Source: Stenopsyche tienmushanensis (taxonomy: Eukaryota; Arthropoda; Insecta; Trichoptera; Stenopsychidae). From it: a stretch of 64,000 bases of DNA. Below the pieces are notes generated by a model that was given only the letters and a program-made list of their open reading frames with translations, was not told the DNA's origin and did no database searches. Of the stretch, positions 46,640 to 58,080 are shown piece by piece (position 1 is the stretch's first letter; every line of letters starts with the position of its first letter). The position numbers and the translations under genes were made by a program. Location: NCBI GenBank assembly GCA_008973525.1, contig WACJ01000222.1, positions 372,001 to 436,000 of the forward strand, read 5' to 3'.

Positions 46640-47426
46640 TATCAAAAATATAGTGCATTTCTCATCCACCTGGAAATTCGGGAAGATCGAAACGAAGTCC
46701 GCAGAAAATCGCACAAAAAAAGCTATGACTTACATAAAAAAATGAATATGCGTTCCATGAATTTAAAAAACCGCATAACTTTGAAACAGATATATAAAAT
46801 ATATACAAAATCGCACAAAAAATAAAGCAACGGAAAAAATAATAAGACAATTAAAAAATAACATTTTTGGTAATATTTAAAGGACGTCTTGCATCATTGG
46901 CAAAATTTTTAGAATGCTAGACATCTATTAGAGAAATACTAACTATTTTAATTACAAACTATCATCGCTGTATGACAATTTTCGTTGCGATTTTCGATAT
47001 GAATCAAAATCGCTCTCCTCTTGGGAAGAAATAGTATATCCAGTATCAATGTCATCATTGTTCTGTGTAAATTTTCTCTTTCCAATAATATAATTCATAA
47101 TTAGTAAAAATGTCATAACTCAAAAAATAAATAAATCACAAAATGGCTACTGTTTTAAAAAAAATCATTCAAAATTCAAAAAATCTAGTAGGAATAATAG
47201 AAGGTTGTATAAAAAAGATTTGTACCCAATTTGAAGTAAATTAATTAATTAAAATTTCAGATTTACATAGTTCAAAATTATATATTTTTTCCAAATTTCG
47301 GTTAGTGTTGATGATTTATTTCTTATTTTATCCAAAATATCTCGATATGTATTCTTTATGAAATATAAAAAATGTCTTTAAAAAAACCGCATAACTTCAA
47401 AATCGCACAAAAAGAGGTTTGAGTGT
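46640..47426. mobile_element. Family T repeat, copy 5 (longest, inverse orientation)
   Basis: The right end CACAAAAAGAGGTTTGAGTG followed by TATA is well preserved. The left end is decayed but still shows CCGCAGAAAATCGCACAAA and GCATAACTTTGAAACAG. The interior shares AACTATCATCGCTGTATGAC and GGACGTCTTGCATCATTGG with copies 4 and 6, and GTTAGTGTTGATGATTTATT with copy 1. No intact gene. The ORFs (46610-46825, 46662-46850) are read-through. Confidence 0.6.
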
Positions 47427-49298
47427 ATATGCATATTTATTTTCATTATAATAACCAAGGCTGTTTAAATTTTAGCTAGCCTTGTAAAATAGGTTTTGTA
47501 AAGTTGAGTTAGGTGTGATAAGTTATCTTGAGGAATTGGAATGGTTGATTGTGTATATTAGTAACAATATTTTTATGCAATGTATTTATTTAAAAAAATC
47601 ATTTATTATTATACTCGTATATTGCGATTATATCAAATTCTCATGTAATGATCTATTGATATAATTGTTATAACCAAAGGAGATAGAATGTTGGTCAAGC
47701 ATGACTAACGTCAACTATGCTAGATTCTTTAATATTAGATTTAGATGAGTTTAGAAAGGTAATTGAGTAGCTAAACTTTGTTAGTTTAATCTACTTATAA
47801 GCAAATTTTAGCTTACAGTATTATTTTCCTTCGGTATGAAAATTTACAATTTTATTCTAATATTGACGCTTTTAAAACCTGTGAAATATTTTTGAAATCA
47901 ACAATATATAACACTTATCTCATGATATCTTAATTAGAGAATATTTTAAAACCAAATTAAGTTCAAAATAGTTGTTAGTTTTTTGTTTAAAGAACTTAGA
48001 ACTTAACATCCATCATTCTTTTGCACATTTAATGTGTCTTTGGGAGCTCAGAAGTAATTTGCTTTGAATCAATCGCATAAAATAATGATTTATTTAGATC
48101 AAAAATATATTGCAAAATACAAACATTTATTTCGTGCTATTACGATCACAGATTGAAAGATTATGACGATTTAAAGATGACATTTTGGGTGTTTTTCAAA
48201 TAGTTTTTTGAAAAATTTCGACAACTCTGACACTTAGGATGTAGGGCCTATGAGTGAAATGTAGCAAAAAATTCCCCTAACTCACAAAAAAACTATAATT
48301 CAGCTATTGAAAAATATATTTTTGGTCGTCCTTGAAGCAACGCAATTGGATTAATACCAATAAATTACAAATCTTATTTAATATAGATAAATTATACCTT
48401 TGTAACGGGAAATTGTCAATAATGTTTTGTTCTATTTTAAGATCGCAATTTCGCAGAAGAAAATCAAATGTTGAGTATTAAAACGAGTCCTCAGCCTTAA
48501 GTGTGCAAGAGCGTGAATCCGAAGGGATGCAAAATAAAAGAAAAATAATAAAATTAAGCTTCAAAAGCCCAACTGTCTTTTATGTTTCCGAGTACATCTT
48601 TCTACTAGGCAGAAAAATGAAAAAAAAATCCCTAGTCACGATGTTCCACTAATGAAAACTTACTTTAACACCACCCCCTGCTCCACTTACACGTCCTCAA
48701 AAGGCACTTCAAAATCGTATTACACGGTTATCTCTCTAACGCCGTGATTACGGCCCTTCAATGAACAAACGATAAGTAATCTACTGCAGGAATATAACGC
48801 TCCTTATGGCTGGAAATTGTGGGTGCCGAAGGTGCTTTGATACCTACCAGCTATTTTCAAGCTTTCAACGAGGATTCCTTTCCAACTCTATAGCCATTCG
48901 AGCGGCACAACATAAAGAAACCAGTCGAAAGAGGATAGTATTCAGCACATTTTCAGTCATTGTTACACAGGTTCATAAATATACAATACTATTCTTTGAG
49001 CAAATGTAAAGTTAGATTATTGTTTTAGATTGCATCCAAAAACATTGTTGTTTGAAGATAGTTATTTTGAAATTCCATTTGACTAAGCACACAGCAGAAG
49101 TAAAAAATAACCCGTATAATACCCGTAATAAGTTGTTATAATGTTTATAGTGAAATTTATAGTGAAAGTATTTACTACTCTTTTTTTCAAGAAATTTTCG
49201 ATATCGATTTGTTTTGGAATGGAGGAGAGTTTTGGTCTGGCTGTGGATGGTTCAGGTCATTATATTTGGATTAAATCATATAAAGTTCAGGTTCAGGA
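47427..49298. other. Unassigned AT-rich sequence
   Basis: No gene supported. The 67-codon ORF at 48806-49009 is unrecognised. Confidence 0.45.
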
Positions 49299-49337
49299 AA
49301 TACATTCGCAAAAATCGCATAAAAAAAGTTTTTAAAA
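49299..49337. repeat. Family T fragment
   Basis: GCAAAAATCGCATAAAAAAAG followed by TTTTTAAAAAATC matches one signature block of family T and lies immediately next to the family L right end. Confidence 0.35.
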
Positions 49338-49340
49338 AAT

Positions 49341-49606
49341 CATACGCTAAGCGTTTCGCATAACAAACCACATACATAAACAATATTTTTATCTATATTA
49401 TTTCCGTAAGTGTAAACGATAATTTGACAAAGTTTTATCGTAATCGAATAAACGGTATGGAAGCGCATTAAATATGAACAAACAAACATTGATTTTTATA
49501 TATTAAACTATGCTTATGTTACTTGCGCAATTCTTAGTAACAAGTGAACGAAGTTTTATTGTAATCTGATCAACGGTATGGCAGCGCATTACATACGAAC
49601 AAACAC
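49341..49606. mobile_element. Family L element, isolated double right end (copy 5)
   Basis: It begins CATACGCTAAGCGTTTCGCA, then AAGTTTTATCGTAATCGAAT and GGTATGGAAGCGCATTAAAT, ending at TTTTATATATTA near 49505. It is followed at once by a second end (about 49506-49606: GAAGTTTTATTGTAATCTGA, GGTATGGCAGCGCATTACAT). The spacing matches the double ends at 4.55-4.79 and 28.0/30.5 kb. The junction TATTAAACTATGC is the uninterrupted version of the hAT target at 28.1 kb. No matching left end is nearby. Confidence 0.6.
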
Positions 49607-51909
49607 AAGTTATTGTTTTAACGTCATTAGTAGAATCAGATTCTTATAAAAAATTGGAAAATTGTGTCTCCAATCTGGAGCTTGCTTGTCAATAGTAAAC
49701 AGATCAAGAGGATTTTCATTATATAGGTAATAAAAACGCATTAGAAATATCAACACTTCCAGAATTGTTGCCTACTGCACAAAAAAATGAAATAGAAACT
49801 GTTCTTTGGAAAATTATGACTTGAAAATGAGAAATAGATACCTAACAATTTTAAGCAAAAAATCCATTATTTTTTAAAGTCAGATACCTGTTTTTTCATC
49901 TATGCTTTCATTAACAATGATAATGATCCCTTTTTGTATGGTAGAATAACACTGATTTTAAATAAATAATTTTAAATTTTAATACATCTTTTTGGTTGAT
50001 AAAAATATATAAATTCAATCAACCAAGCATATTGCTTAATGGAAAGTTCGACCAATTACCGGTCAAAATTCAAAGATTGTTGTTGTCTTATTAATTTCAT
50101 TAAGATTTATGTTAGATGTAAATAGAATGTATTACCAAGGGCTGTTGTGATAGAATAAATTTTCATTTCATACGATCGATGGTGTTCCCCAGAAGGTTGA
50201 TTTAATCCAGTACCATCCAATCTCCAATTGGTATCATTTAGACAAACTTTAGCAGTGTTCGCCCGAATTCAATTCGTTTTTATATACTCATATGCCATTT
50301 ATTAACTTATCAAATGTAGCGAAATCACGAAATTCGAGCCGACGTAATTCACTAAGATAAATAGAATATTTGTTTATTTTATTTATTTGTGTGTCCTAGG
50401 AGCGCTTCTTCGGGACGATGTGTCCTAATAAAGCTTGTTCCTTGACAAAACACAACGAAATACTGAAAGTGTTGGCAGGAGACAAAGGTATCTGAGAAAG
50501 CTCTCAGGATTTAATGAGAAATTATATCTGTTTGGGCAAGTAGAGCCGTGAAAGCTTACCACAGTTGTGGCTTGTTCTTTGCAAAAATATATGCCATAAT
50601 TTATCCTTATGAGCTTTTTCGCCGGACGCGGAGCTAATGTTTACTTAAGCGGTCAATGTCGCTGTCGCTGCATTCATTGCACCCCGTTGTTGGGGGGGTT
50701 CAACGCACTCCATAATCTCCCTATCCGGGAATTTAGATAAAGTCCAAAAATGGTGAATTTTTTGTCCAATTTGGACGTTTTCGTATTATAAAATGGCACA
50801 GTTTGAATATTAAAAATTCGACGCCTTTATTCCAAAAAAAAGTCATTGTAATTAAAATAAATGAGCTGCTTTATTTTAACTCTACCTTCTGCGAGAAGAA
50901 ATGAGAAAAGTTAATTAATCTTCAGAACGTCAAGCCTATTTTGATACTGTGCTCTGGGTAATATTCTAAAATGGCCAAATTCATTTATCTTCTTTGAAGA
51001 ATTAATGCTGTTTAAAACATTATATTTTTTTAATAAGAAAATATATAATTTATCACATGATATAAATTGGTGTTAAGATTAAATACATCCTACTAAATTC
51101 TACCCCGACATATTATCAAATTTCAAGTCATATATATCCTTTGACGATTATGTTACGGAGGGGTGGTACTGTTGCGTTTTATGGTTATCCAATTTATAGC
51201 ATATAATAGTAGCCAGTAAGAGCACTACTTCGTCTACGATGAATTTCCGCCGAGTTGTGTGGTTTCTTCCGGTAAAATGGTGGCTCTCTCCATGCAACTC
51301 TGGGAGAAGTACTTGAATTGGCTCGGTACTTCCGGGATAGTTCAGGAAGGAATCATCGGGTTAGGACTTTGTGTGTGGCAAGTTTTAGGACAACCGAAAC
51401 TGCATCAAGTTGCTTGAAAATACGGATACGTCGTCAATTGTAGTATACAATTGAAACAATTTTATGTTGGAAAAATGGCACGTAGTTTTATTTTTATATT
51501 CTATAATAGTTTTTCACCACATAAATTAATCCGCTGTTGGATTTTACGTGGTTGTCATTAATAATTTGGACGTTCAGATATAACATAGATTGGATTTTTC
51601 CATCTGTTTAAAATTTCAGTTTTTGGAAATTAGCTGCACTTAGGCTACTGCACTTTCAAGTCATTTTTTGTACTTTTTTGATGACTACACTCATCAAAAA
51701 TAAATTGTGATTTTTAAAATTCAAATTTAAAAACCCAATTTACAATGGATCGATTTTCGCCGAGTGAAGAATTTATTCGAAGTTCAATGTAGTATAATTT
51801 TCTCAAAAAAGGAACTGCAACGCGCGCCACTAAAAATATTTGCAATATTCTGGGCGATATTTTAAGTGTTCACAAATGTTAAAATTGATTCCAGAAATTT
51901 ATGATTTTC
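49607..51909. other. Unassigned sequence with small GC-richer patches
   Basis: GC-richer patches occur near 50.4-50.7 kb (including a run of seven G) and 51.18-51.43 kb. No ORF of note. A CAGTGTTCGCCCGAATTC at about 50252 faintly resembles a hAT end, but no good partner exists. Confidence 0.4.
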
Positions 51910-52240
51910 AACTATTTTTGCCTATTAATGTGTTGCGAAAATAAAAGGACAAAGTTACCGTGCAAGTTTTCCAGTTTACTTTTGAAGGAGTAGATGTTGC
52001 AAAGGAATGATGATACTCGGCTAATGACGCCACTCCAGAACAATTCAAGGGGGAATAACAAAACTGATCGACGATAAGAATGATGCGATAATCTTAATTA
52101 TCAAAACAAACGCCTTCTTTAAAGACAACACGGACGAAAGTCCATCTTATCTTTGTTGAAAGAGTTTAATAGTTTATCCGTTGAAAGCGATTTCAGTTAA
52201 TTATACCTAAATTTTATGACGGTTAAAATATTATTTAGAA
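51910..52240. repeat. Family N2 interspersed repeat, copy 2 (inverted relative to copy 1)
   Basis: TTGCCTATTAATGTGTTGCG, GATGATACTCGGCTAATGAC, TCAAGGGGGAATAACAAAAC, CTTAATTATCAAAACAAACG and TTTCAGTTAATTATACCTAA match copy 1 at 33130-33415 in reverse order. Confidence 0.6.
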
Positions 52241-52459
52241 TACGATGAGAGATATATGATGAGACGCAAGACACCCGTCTCTGTCTCAAGATTCCCGGTT
52301 CGATAGGGTTAAAACACGAAAACCATTGAACACACAAAAATATTCGTCAAAAGGTATTGTTGTTGTCAATACTTAAAAAAAAAGAGTTCAATGGGTTAAA
52401 ATGTATTTCTGTCTAATAACTTATATATATTTGTTATTTTAATTTTATATTTCATATAT

Positions 52460-52556
52460 TTATTAAAACCGAAAACCGGTGGAAACCGGTTTAGTTCAAA
52501 AACCAAAAACTGAAAACCGGTTTTGAAGAATGTCGGTTATTGTATAAGCCCTAGTA
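52460..52556. mobile_element. Possible hAT-like terminus
   Basis: Read inverted, the edge is CTAGGGCTTATACAATAACC followed by AAAACCGGTTTTCAG and several ACCGGTTT palindromes. TAGGGCTT...AACCGGTT ends are seen in some hAT families. No opposite terminus or transposase was found. Confidence 0.3.
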
Positions 52557-52665
52557 GCCCCCTATACGGCGAAAATAACGCGGGAAAAATAAATGGTCTT
52601 CCGATTTTCATATTTTTAGATCTATTCAGCATTATTTGGATGGAAAAAAAAATATTTTAATACAT

Positions 52666-52999
52666 ATTTTCATTTTTAGTGCGTTCTCACAGACATGCAA
52701 AAAATAAACAGACAATACGATAAGACTTTATTTATTTATTTTAATGCATTCTATTACAACCGCACGTTGGTGTAGCAGAGCTAGGTATATCTTTGCTTAC
52801 AAAAGTATTGATCCATGCTTATCTTGATATCCTGCATCTCAAAAATCTAAACTTTGGAAGAGAATGCCTCGTTTTATTTTATTTCGTCATATTTTCATAT
52901 TAAAAGCGTTCCTATGGACACGCAAACGATAAACAGATAACGCAATTAAACATTTATTAATTTATAGAAATGCATTTTAATGTAACCGCGTGTTGATAT
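52666..52999. repeat. Diverged tandem duplication, period about 226 bp
   Basis: Unit 1 (52666-52780) has GCGTTCTCACAGACATGC, AATAAACAGACAATACGAT and CGCACGTTGG. Unit 2 (52892-52999) has GCGTTCCTATGGACACGC, GATAAACAGATAACGCAAT and CGCGTGTTGA in the same order and orientation. The DNA after each unit is also faintly similar. No coding signal. Confidence 0.55.
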
Positions 53000-55439
53000 A
53001 TTTAAGACATTAAAATCTTGAACAGCATGATATTGAGTCAAAATTCATCCCCAATTTCTTAATCTCAAAAAATAAATAACATCTAGGACTAGAAACTACC
53101 AGTATGCATGTACTATAATAGCAATAAAATAATATTACCTCTTTAATATTAATTCAAGGCTATGGTATAATTCTATGCAAAAAGGGCCTTGAAAGGTGTC
53201 AAAAGTATGATTAAAAACAGTCACAAAGTTTTTGAATAAAAATATGAGATCTGAAGAAGGCGCAACAAAAAGACCCTAAAGTCAAGACGATGATTAATCT
53301 TTGAAGAACGTGTTTTCTTTGATGAAAATTAATTACAACAAATTAAATTCGACAATGTTCTTTAAATTTTCACGCAGTGCTTATTTTATATTGGCGGAAA
53401 ATTATCGAAAAACACATTTTCTCCCTAAACTGTGTGTATTTTCTTTGTACTATTTTTAAGCATGGTATTTTATTAAAATAGAATAGCGCTGTTGTTGTTG
53501 TCTATGCAAAAATAAGATGCTTTTAAGATGAACTCTAGACGCGATTGTTCCAAAATGAAACTAAATTTGATTTTTCCTTTGTCCTAGGAGGATTTGAAGT
53601 CAAGCCAGGGGGATTTAATTTAGAGTAAATCCAAAAGCAGAGGTTATTCAGGCATCATCATTAACATTGTATACCTAATTCAAAGTTGGGGTTATAAAGC
53701 ATCATTTCGCTTTGTCAAAATTTACTCGGCGGCTACCCAAAATATCAGTACTAGTTAATAGAGCGACTTTATTAGCTGGAAGCTCGGGGTGCCATTATTC
53801 GGCGATAAAGGTGCGGCCTTCCTTACACATAAGTCACAAAGGCCCAAGATTAGGGAGGTATTAACCTTGCCTTCATTAATATTGGTTTGTATAAATATCT
53901 CGTGATCGTGTGTCAGATTAAATTTTTCGTAAGGTCACGTTCAATTCATATCATTTATCATGCGTTGCGGGTCTTGTCACGGTTCCGTTACCAAATTGAC
54001 CTCACGTTCCTGATACTCCCGCCGAGGGTGAGATCCATCATCAATCATCGCAGCCTCCGGCTCCCAGCTCTGATGAAAACCACTCTTTATAAAAACATAC
54101 AAATTGCCATACCCCATATAGCAAAAATGTTCGACAACCTGTAATGCAGTCGCCGATGTATGCTCAGATGCAGCTGATCATTAAAATAACCAACATTTAA
54201 AGTATTTGATTAAGATAAAGTGAGAAACAATTAAATAGGTGAAAAATCAAATATTTTTACAAATTATGAAATATTGCCAGATTATATGTTACCAATTTGA
54301 AACCGATACATTTGTCAATATTTCATATCAAATTTATATTATTCAAGCTTAATATATGGTGTTTTTGTAGAAATTATTAGGTATACATAAGTAATGTCGT
54401 TTTTACGATGCATTCTTTTCAAAATTTCAGTCTGTATAGCAGATGATAGACAACAGACAGTGACTAACGGGCTTGGAGTGTCGTTTATTTTTGGGTCCTA
54501 CCACGTACTTCCATGCCTGCATAGAAGTTATTTAAACATGGGGTGTTGCTGGGAACGTACTCCTGCTCCACGGTAGCTTCTGCAAGTATTTGCAGGGAAA
54601 TAGGGGCTTGGACGATTCATTGCTGGTTCTGTCTGGAGCTGCTTTACTGCGGAAAAATTAATCTATTATTATATCTAGATGCCAATTAATTGTCCTGATG
54701 AGTCTACGTACAAGCCAAAACTGTTTGAATGCGCCAAATGCACGGGGAAAGACTTCCTAAGCCAAACCGAAGGAAAGATGCCTTGAATCGTCCGTATCCC
54801 TTAAGAAATTGGGAAGTCCAATAACATGGAAAAATCCAGCGTCACGACAAACGATATTTAATGGAGCTAAAAAACTTGTATAAATATCTTCCATCCTTCT
54901 CGTTCATCCATCTTTCTTACCATGCAGTGTTACATGCAACAAGTATCCTTCTTTTCAGTGCTTTCAAATCGGATTCTAAACAGGTTTTCTAGGTCATCCA
55001 GAAGGAATGTTTCAATGCAATTGTTGCCAACAAAAATCTGTGATCGGTTCGCAAACCTATAGGGAGCTGCACCCTAGTACACTGCAGCTGCAAATCTAGT
55101 GGCAGAAGACCAGTCAGGTGCTGATAGGTAAGACTAGTGCACAAAATGCTGGGAAGGAAACCCAGACCGGTGCGGTAGCGCCAGGTGCCCTCAAAAAATG
55201 GAGGGGCTAATAGACCCTTTCGCTTTAGCTTCGCCTAGACCAGATAGAAAAAGGTAGGGCATACAAGCTTGAAGGTTGTATCTGGCAAATGCCTGACGGT
55301 TGGGCTGGGCAAAAATGGCAAAACAAGAAGGGTTTTAGTGGGTATACAGCGCAAGCCAGAATCCCACACTATGGTCGGATACGAGTCTGACAGTGTGTAT
55401 AAAACATTTTTACTTTAAAAAAAAAGGTTACCCCGGACT
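53000..55439. other. Unassigned sequence, GC-richer from about 54.95 kb
   Basis: ORFs at 53887-54144 and 54394-54576 (plus) are unrecognised. The 54.95-55.44 kb stretch is clearly GC-richer and runs into family O copy 3, so it may be more of the same element, but the other copies do not show it. No gene supported. Confidence 0.35.
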
Positions 55440-55928
55440 AGCCACATAGAGAGGGTCTTCCATTGATCTTTAATCCTACGGGAAACGCTATGCACAGAGC
55501 GTCCAGGCGCCCACCCCTTTTGCTCCACGCTCTCCAAAGGAAGCGAGGTTTTCGCAGGAAGACCATCGTCAGACAACATGCACTCGAAGGTGCGCTGCAG
55601 GAGGAAGAATTATAGAATTTATACTAAATTCAGGGGAATACTATCGTGAGTTCACTGCCACTACGAGTAGGATGGACTGCAGGGGTGTATGTACTAGGCC
55701 AGGGGTCGGCAACCAGCGGCTCGCGAGCCACGTGCGGCTTTTTGAGTGTGAAGCTGCGGCTCTTTAGTTCCATACGCAAATAACGAAATTTTCTACTTAA
55801 ATAACCATGCAAAACCATTGCTCCCATTGAATTTGTTTGCTCAATTGTTTGTTATTGAAGTACAAGTTAGCGTTGTAAGTAAATGTTAAATTGTTTCAAT
55901 TTTTTACTTAAATAATAAATGATTATCT

Positions 55929-57585
55929 TCTTATTTTTTTCTGTGGGAGGGGAATCTTCGCAAGACACCCATTCTGGGTAGTGTGGGATTAACGATTAAC
56001 TCGTTCCTACCCACTAAGCCCCTCCCTTGTTCTTCTCTGCCCCCCTGGTATTGTTTTACACATTACTTCAGGAGGTCAGGTAGTCTGGCCTTAGATTGGT
56101 CTTATTCTATTGTCGGAGAGGCGCTCTGCGTCTCACTCTCTCACTCCCCTCTTTGGCGCTCAGAATCTCTTCTACGTAGTTGCGCCAAAGGTTCCAGTTC
56201 TTCTTGCTTCCTATCATGCTGTGGACCATGTTATCGACGTTGAGCTCGGCTACCCCGAGTGCTTGTTTCAGCAGTATTCTCTTGGGTGCCCAAGCCTCAC
56301 AGCCAATGATGGTGTGCTCTGTGTCGTCGACCTCCGCTTGGCAGTGGTGGAACGTTGCGGATGGTTTTTTGCCAATCCGCTTCAGGTACGCACCGAAGCA
56401 TCCATGCCCAGTGAGCACCTGAGTCAAGAGGTAGGTTGTTTCACTGTGTTCCCGGGCCCTCCACCGACTTATGACCGGGATAAGTTGATAGGTCCATCTT
56501 CCCTTGCTGGAGTGATCCCATCTCCGTTGACAGGCTTCCCTCATTTTCTGGTCATGTTCGTTGCGATTTTTAAGATTTTCGTAGTCCAAGGCCCTCTTCT
56601 TTCCTTGGAGGTCCAGCGGGGGTATTCCAGCGATCACCAGCACCGCGTCTTCGGACACTGTCCCTGTCGTTGGACCCTGGCGAGCTTCTTTCTGTTGGTG
56701 TCGCGTCTGAGCGACTCATGCCATATCGGGGCTCCGTACAGAAGGATCGAGTATATTACCTCGTTTATGGTACGTCTTCTGCACGGCTTTGGCCCTTCAA
56801 TGTTGGGCATGAGCCGTCCAAGCTCGCTGGCCACCTTCTGTGTAGTTTCATCTATGTGTTTGCTAAAGGTCAGCTTGTTATCCATGAGGATCCCGAGATA
56901 TCTCAGCGTTTTGCTGTATTCCACCTCGTTTCCTCTAATAACAAGCTGCTCGACTCTCGGTCTTCCCCGTCTGCTGCATATCATTGCCTCCGTTTTTTCG
57001 GACGCCAACTGCAAGCGATTATCCCGCACCCACGCTCGAATTCTGGTGAGGGCTTCGTTGCCCGTCACCTCCATTTCTCATGGATGCCGAGCTGTCACCA
57101 GCAGCGCGACGTCGTCCGCAAAGGCAATGAGTTCTGGTCCTACAGGTAGTGCCATGTTTAGGTCACTGTTGTAGGGTACGTTCCAGAGGGTTGGTTCCAA
57201 AACGGACCCCTGCGGGACGCCCATCTCCAGTCTTCTCGTCAGGTCTGTTTCGTTGTGATGGACATATCGGTCTTTGAAATAATCGCTTACGAGGTCTACC
57301 ACATACTGTGGAACTTCAAATTTTTCTTCCAGGGCTCCCACGATTAGCTCCCAGTTTGCGCTATTGAAAGTGTTTTTGATGTCCAGTGTGACCATCACAA
57401 CGTAATTGTTTTGTTTAACCGAGCCTTTCCACGCCTTTCGGATGATATCAGTTACACGTTTTATTGCTCCAAGCGTGGATCGCCCCGGTCTAAAGCCATA
57501 CTGCCTGTCTGACAGTTTTCGTTCAATTCCTGGCTGGATTCTCTTCAACAGCATTATTTCGAGGAGTTTTCCAAGATCGTCCAGC
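55929..57585 (-). mobile_element. R1-clade-like non-LTR retrotransposon, copy B (5'-truncated)
   Basis: The minus-strand insertion has imperfect target duplications AATAAATGATTATCT (55914-55928) and AATAAAGTAATTATCT (57586-57601), an A-rich tail (as TCTTATTTTTTT on the plus strand) and a truncated 5' end within the RT domain. These are hallmarks of target-primed reverse transcription. It is the same subfamily as copy A. The target is AT-rich sequence inside a hAT, not 28S rDNA. Confidence 0.88.
56107..57585 (-). pseudogene. R1-like ORF2 (reverse transcriptase to zinc knuckle), broken
   Basis: The first frame (57587-57078) gives LDDLGKLLEIMLLKRIQPG, RQYGFRPGRSTLGAI, motif A VTLDIKNTFN (Asp at residue 69), PQGSVLEP (usual G changed to E) and the catalytic FADD box at residues 156-159. 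It ends at a TGA where copy A has Trp (ARHP-stop-E versus ARYPWE). The second (57074-56634) gives MEVTGNEALTRIRAWVRDN, EKTEAMICSRRGRPRVEQ, SKTLRYLGILMDNKLTFSKH and ILLYGAPIWHESLRRDTNRK. After a frame change the third (56658-56107) gives SEDAVLVIAGIPPLDL, RRWDHSSKGRWTYQLIPVIS and the knuckle, in which the first Cys is Phe (FHHC). It is non-functional. The long plus-strand ORF over it (354 codons) is antisense. Confidence 0.88.
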
Positions 57586-58080
57586 AATAAAGTAATTATC
57601 TAATAATACCACATATATATTATCTAATTTGTTGTTAAAAAACACTTCTTATATATGAATAAATAGATAAGTTATTTTTATCAAAAAACTTTATTTACGC
57701 GAGTACTATTTATTGTTGGCAAGAAATTTTTTTGTGGCTCTTTAAACACTTTGAAATTTGTAAATTGTAATTTTTGGCTCTTCCGATTCAAAAGGTTGCC
57801 GACCCCTGTACTAGGCTATTGAGGATAGTGATGATGCCTTTGACAAAGACTCCACCAATTTCTGTAATCAGCAGTTCCACACACCCCTTTATGGGTATAC
57901 AGCACAGGGTGATCTGTGTAAACAACTCATGTTATTGGACTACCCCATCAGTGCTTTCGCGCACCTCTGCTCCACATCATTAACCCAGGGGTTCAACCGT
58001 TGCCCACGGGCGTAGGATTGGCTTCCCTCCCATGGGGTTTTATAGGTGGGCATCGTGGAGCCCACCCGTAGTCTGTAGAG

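Larger units (their letters stand above)
55700..57808. mobile_element. Non-autonomous hAT with perfect 8-bp target duplication, interrupted by an R1-like element
   Basis: Identical TACTAGGC octamers lie at 55692-55699 and 57809-57816. The 15-bp terminal inverted repeats are perfect: CAGGGGTCGGCAACC and GGTTGCCGACCCCTG. Without the inserted retrotransposon and its duplication the element is about 436 bp, with GCGGCTC / GGCTCTT-type subterminal motifs and no transposase, so it depended on a hAT supplied elsewhere. Copies 1 and 2 of family O show the unoccupied target. Confidence 0.92.
55440..58080. repeat. Family O repeat, copy 3, split by a nested insertion
   Basis: The left part (to 55699) has TTCACTGCCA and GGACTGCAGGGG. 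The right part (from 57817) has TTGAGGATAGTGATG, CAGTTCCACACACCCC, AGGGGTTCAACC and GGTGGGCATCGTGGAG, colinear with copy 2. About 110 bp present in copy 2 before the insertion point is missing here. The two halves are separated by the hAT at 55700-57808. Confidence 0.65.

Noticed and set aside
52325..52405. Possible piggyBac-like unit between GGGTTAAAAC and TTCAATGGGTTAA
   Set aside because: Only CCATTGAAC is shared by the two ends, and its offset from TTAA differs, so the inverted ends do not align.
56110..57174. 354-codon plus-strand ORF
   Set aside because: It is the antisense of the R1-like reverse transcriptase; the minus strand carries the recognisable RT and zinc-knuckle motifs.
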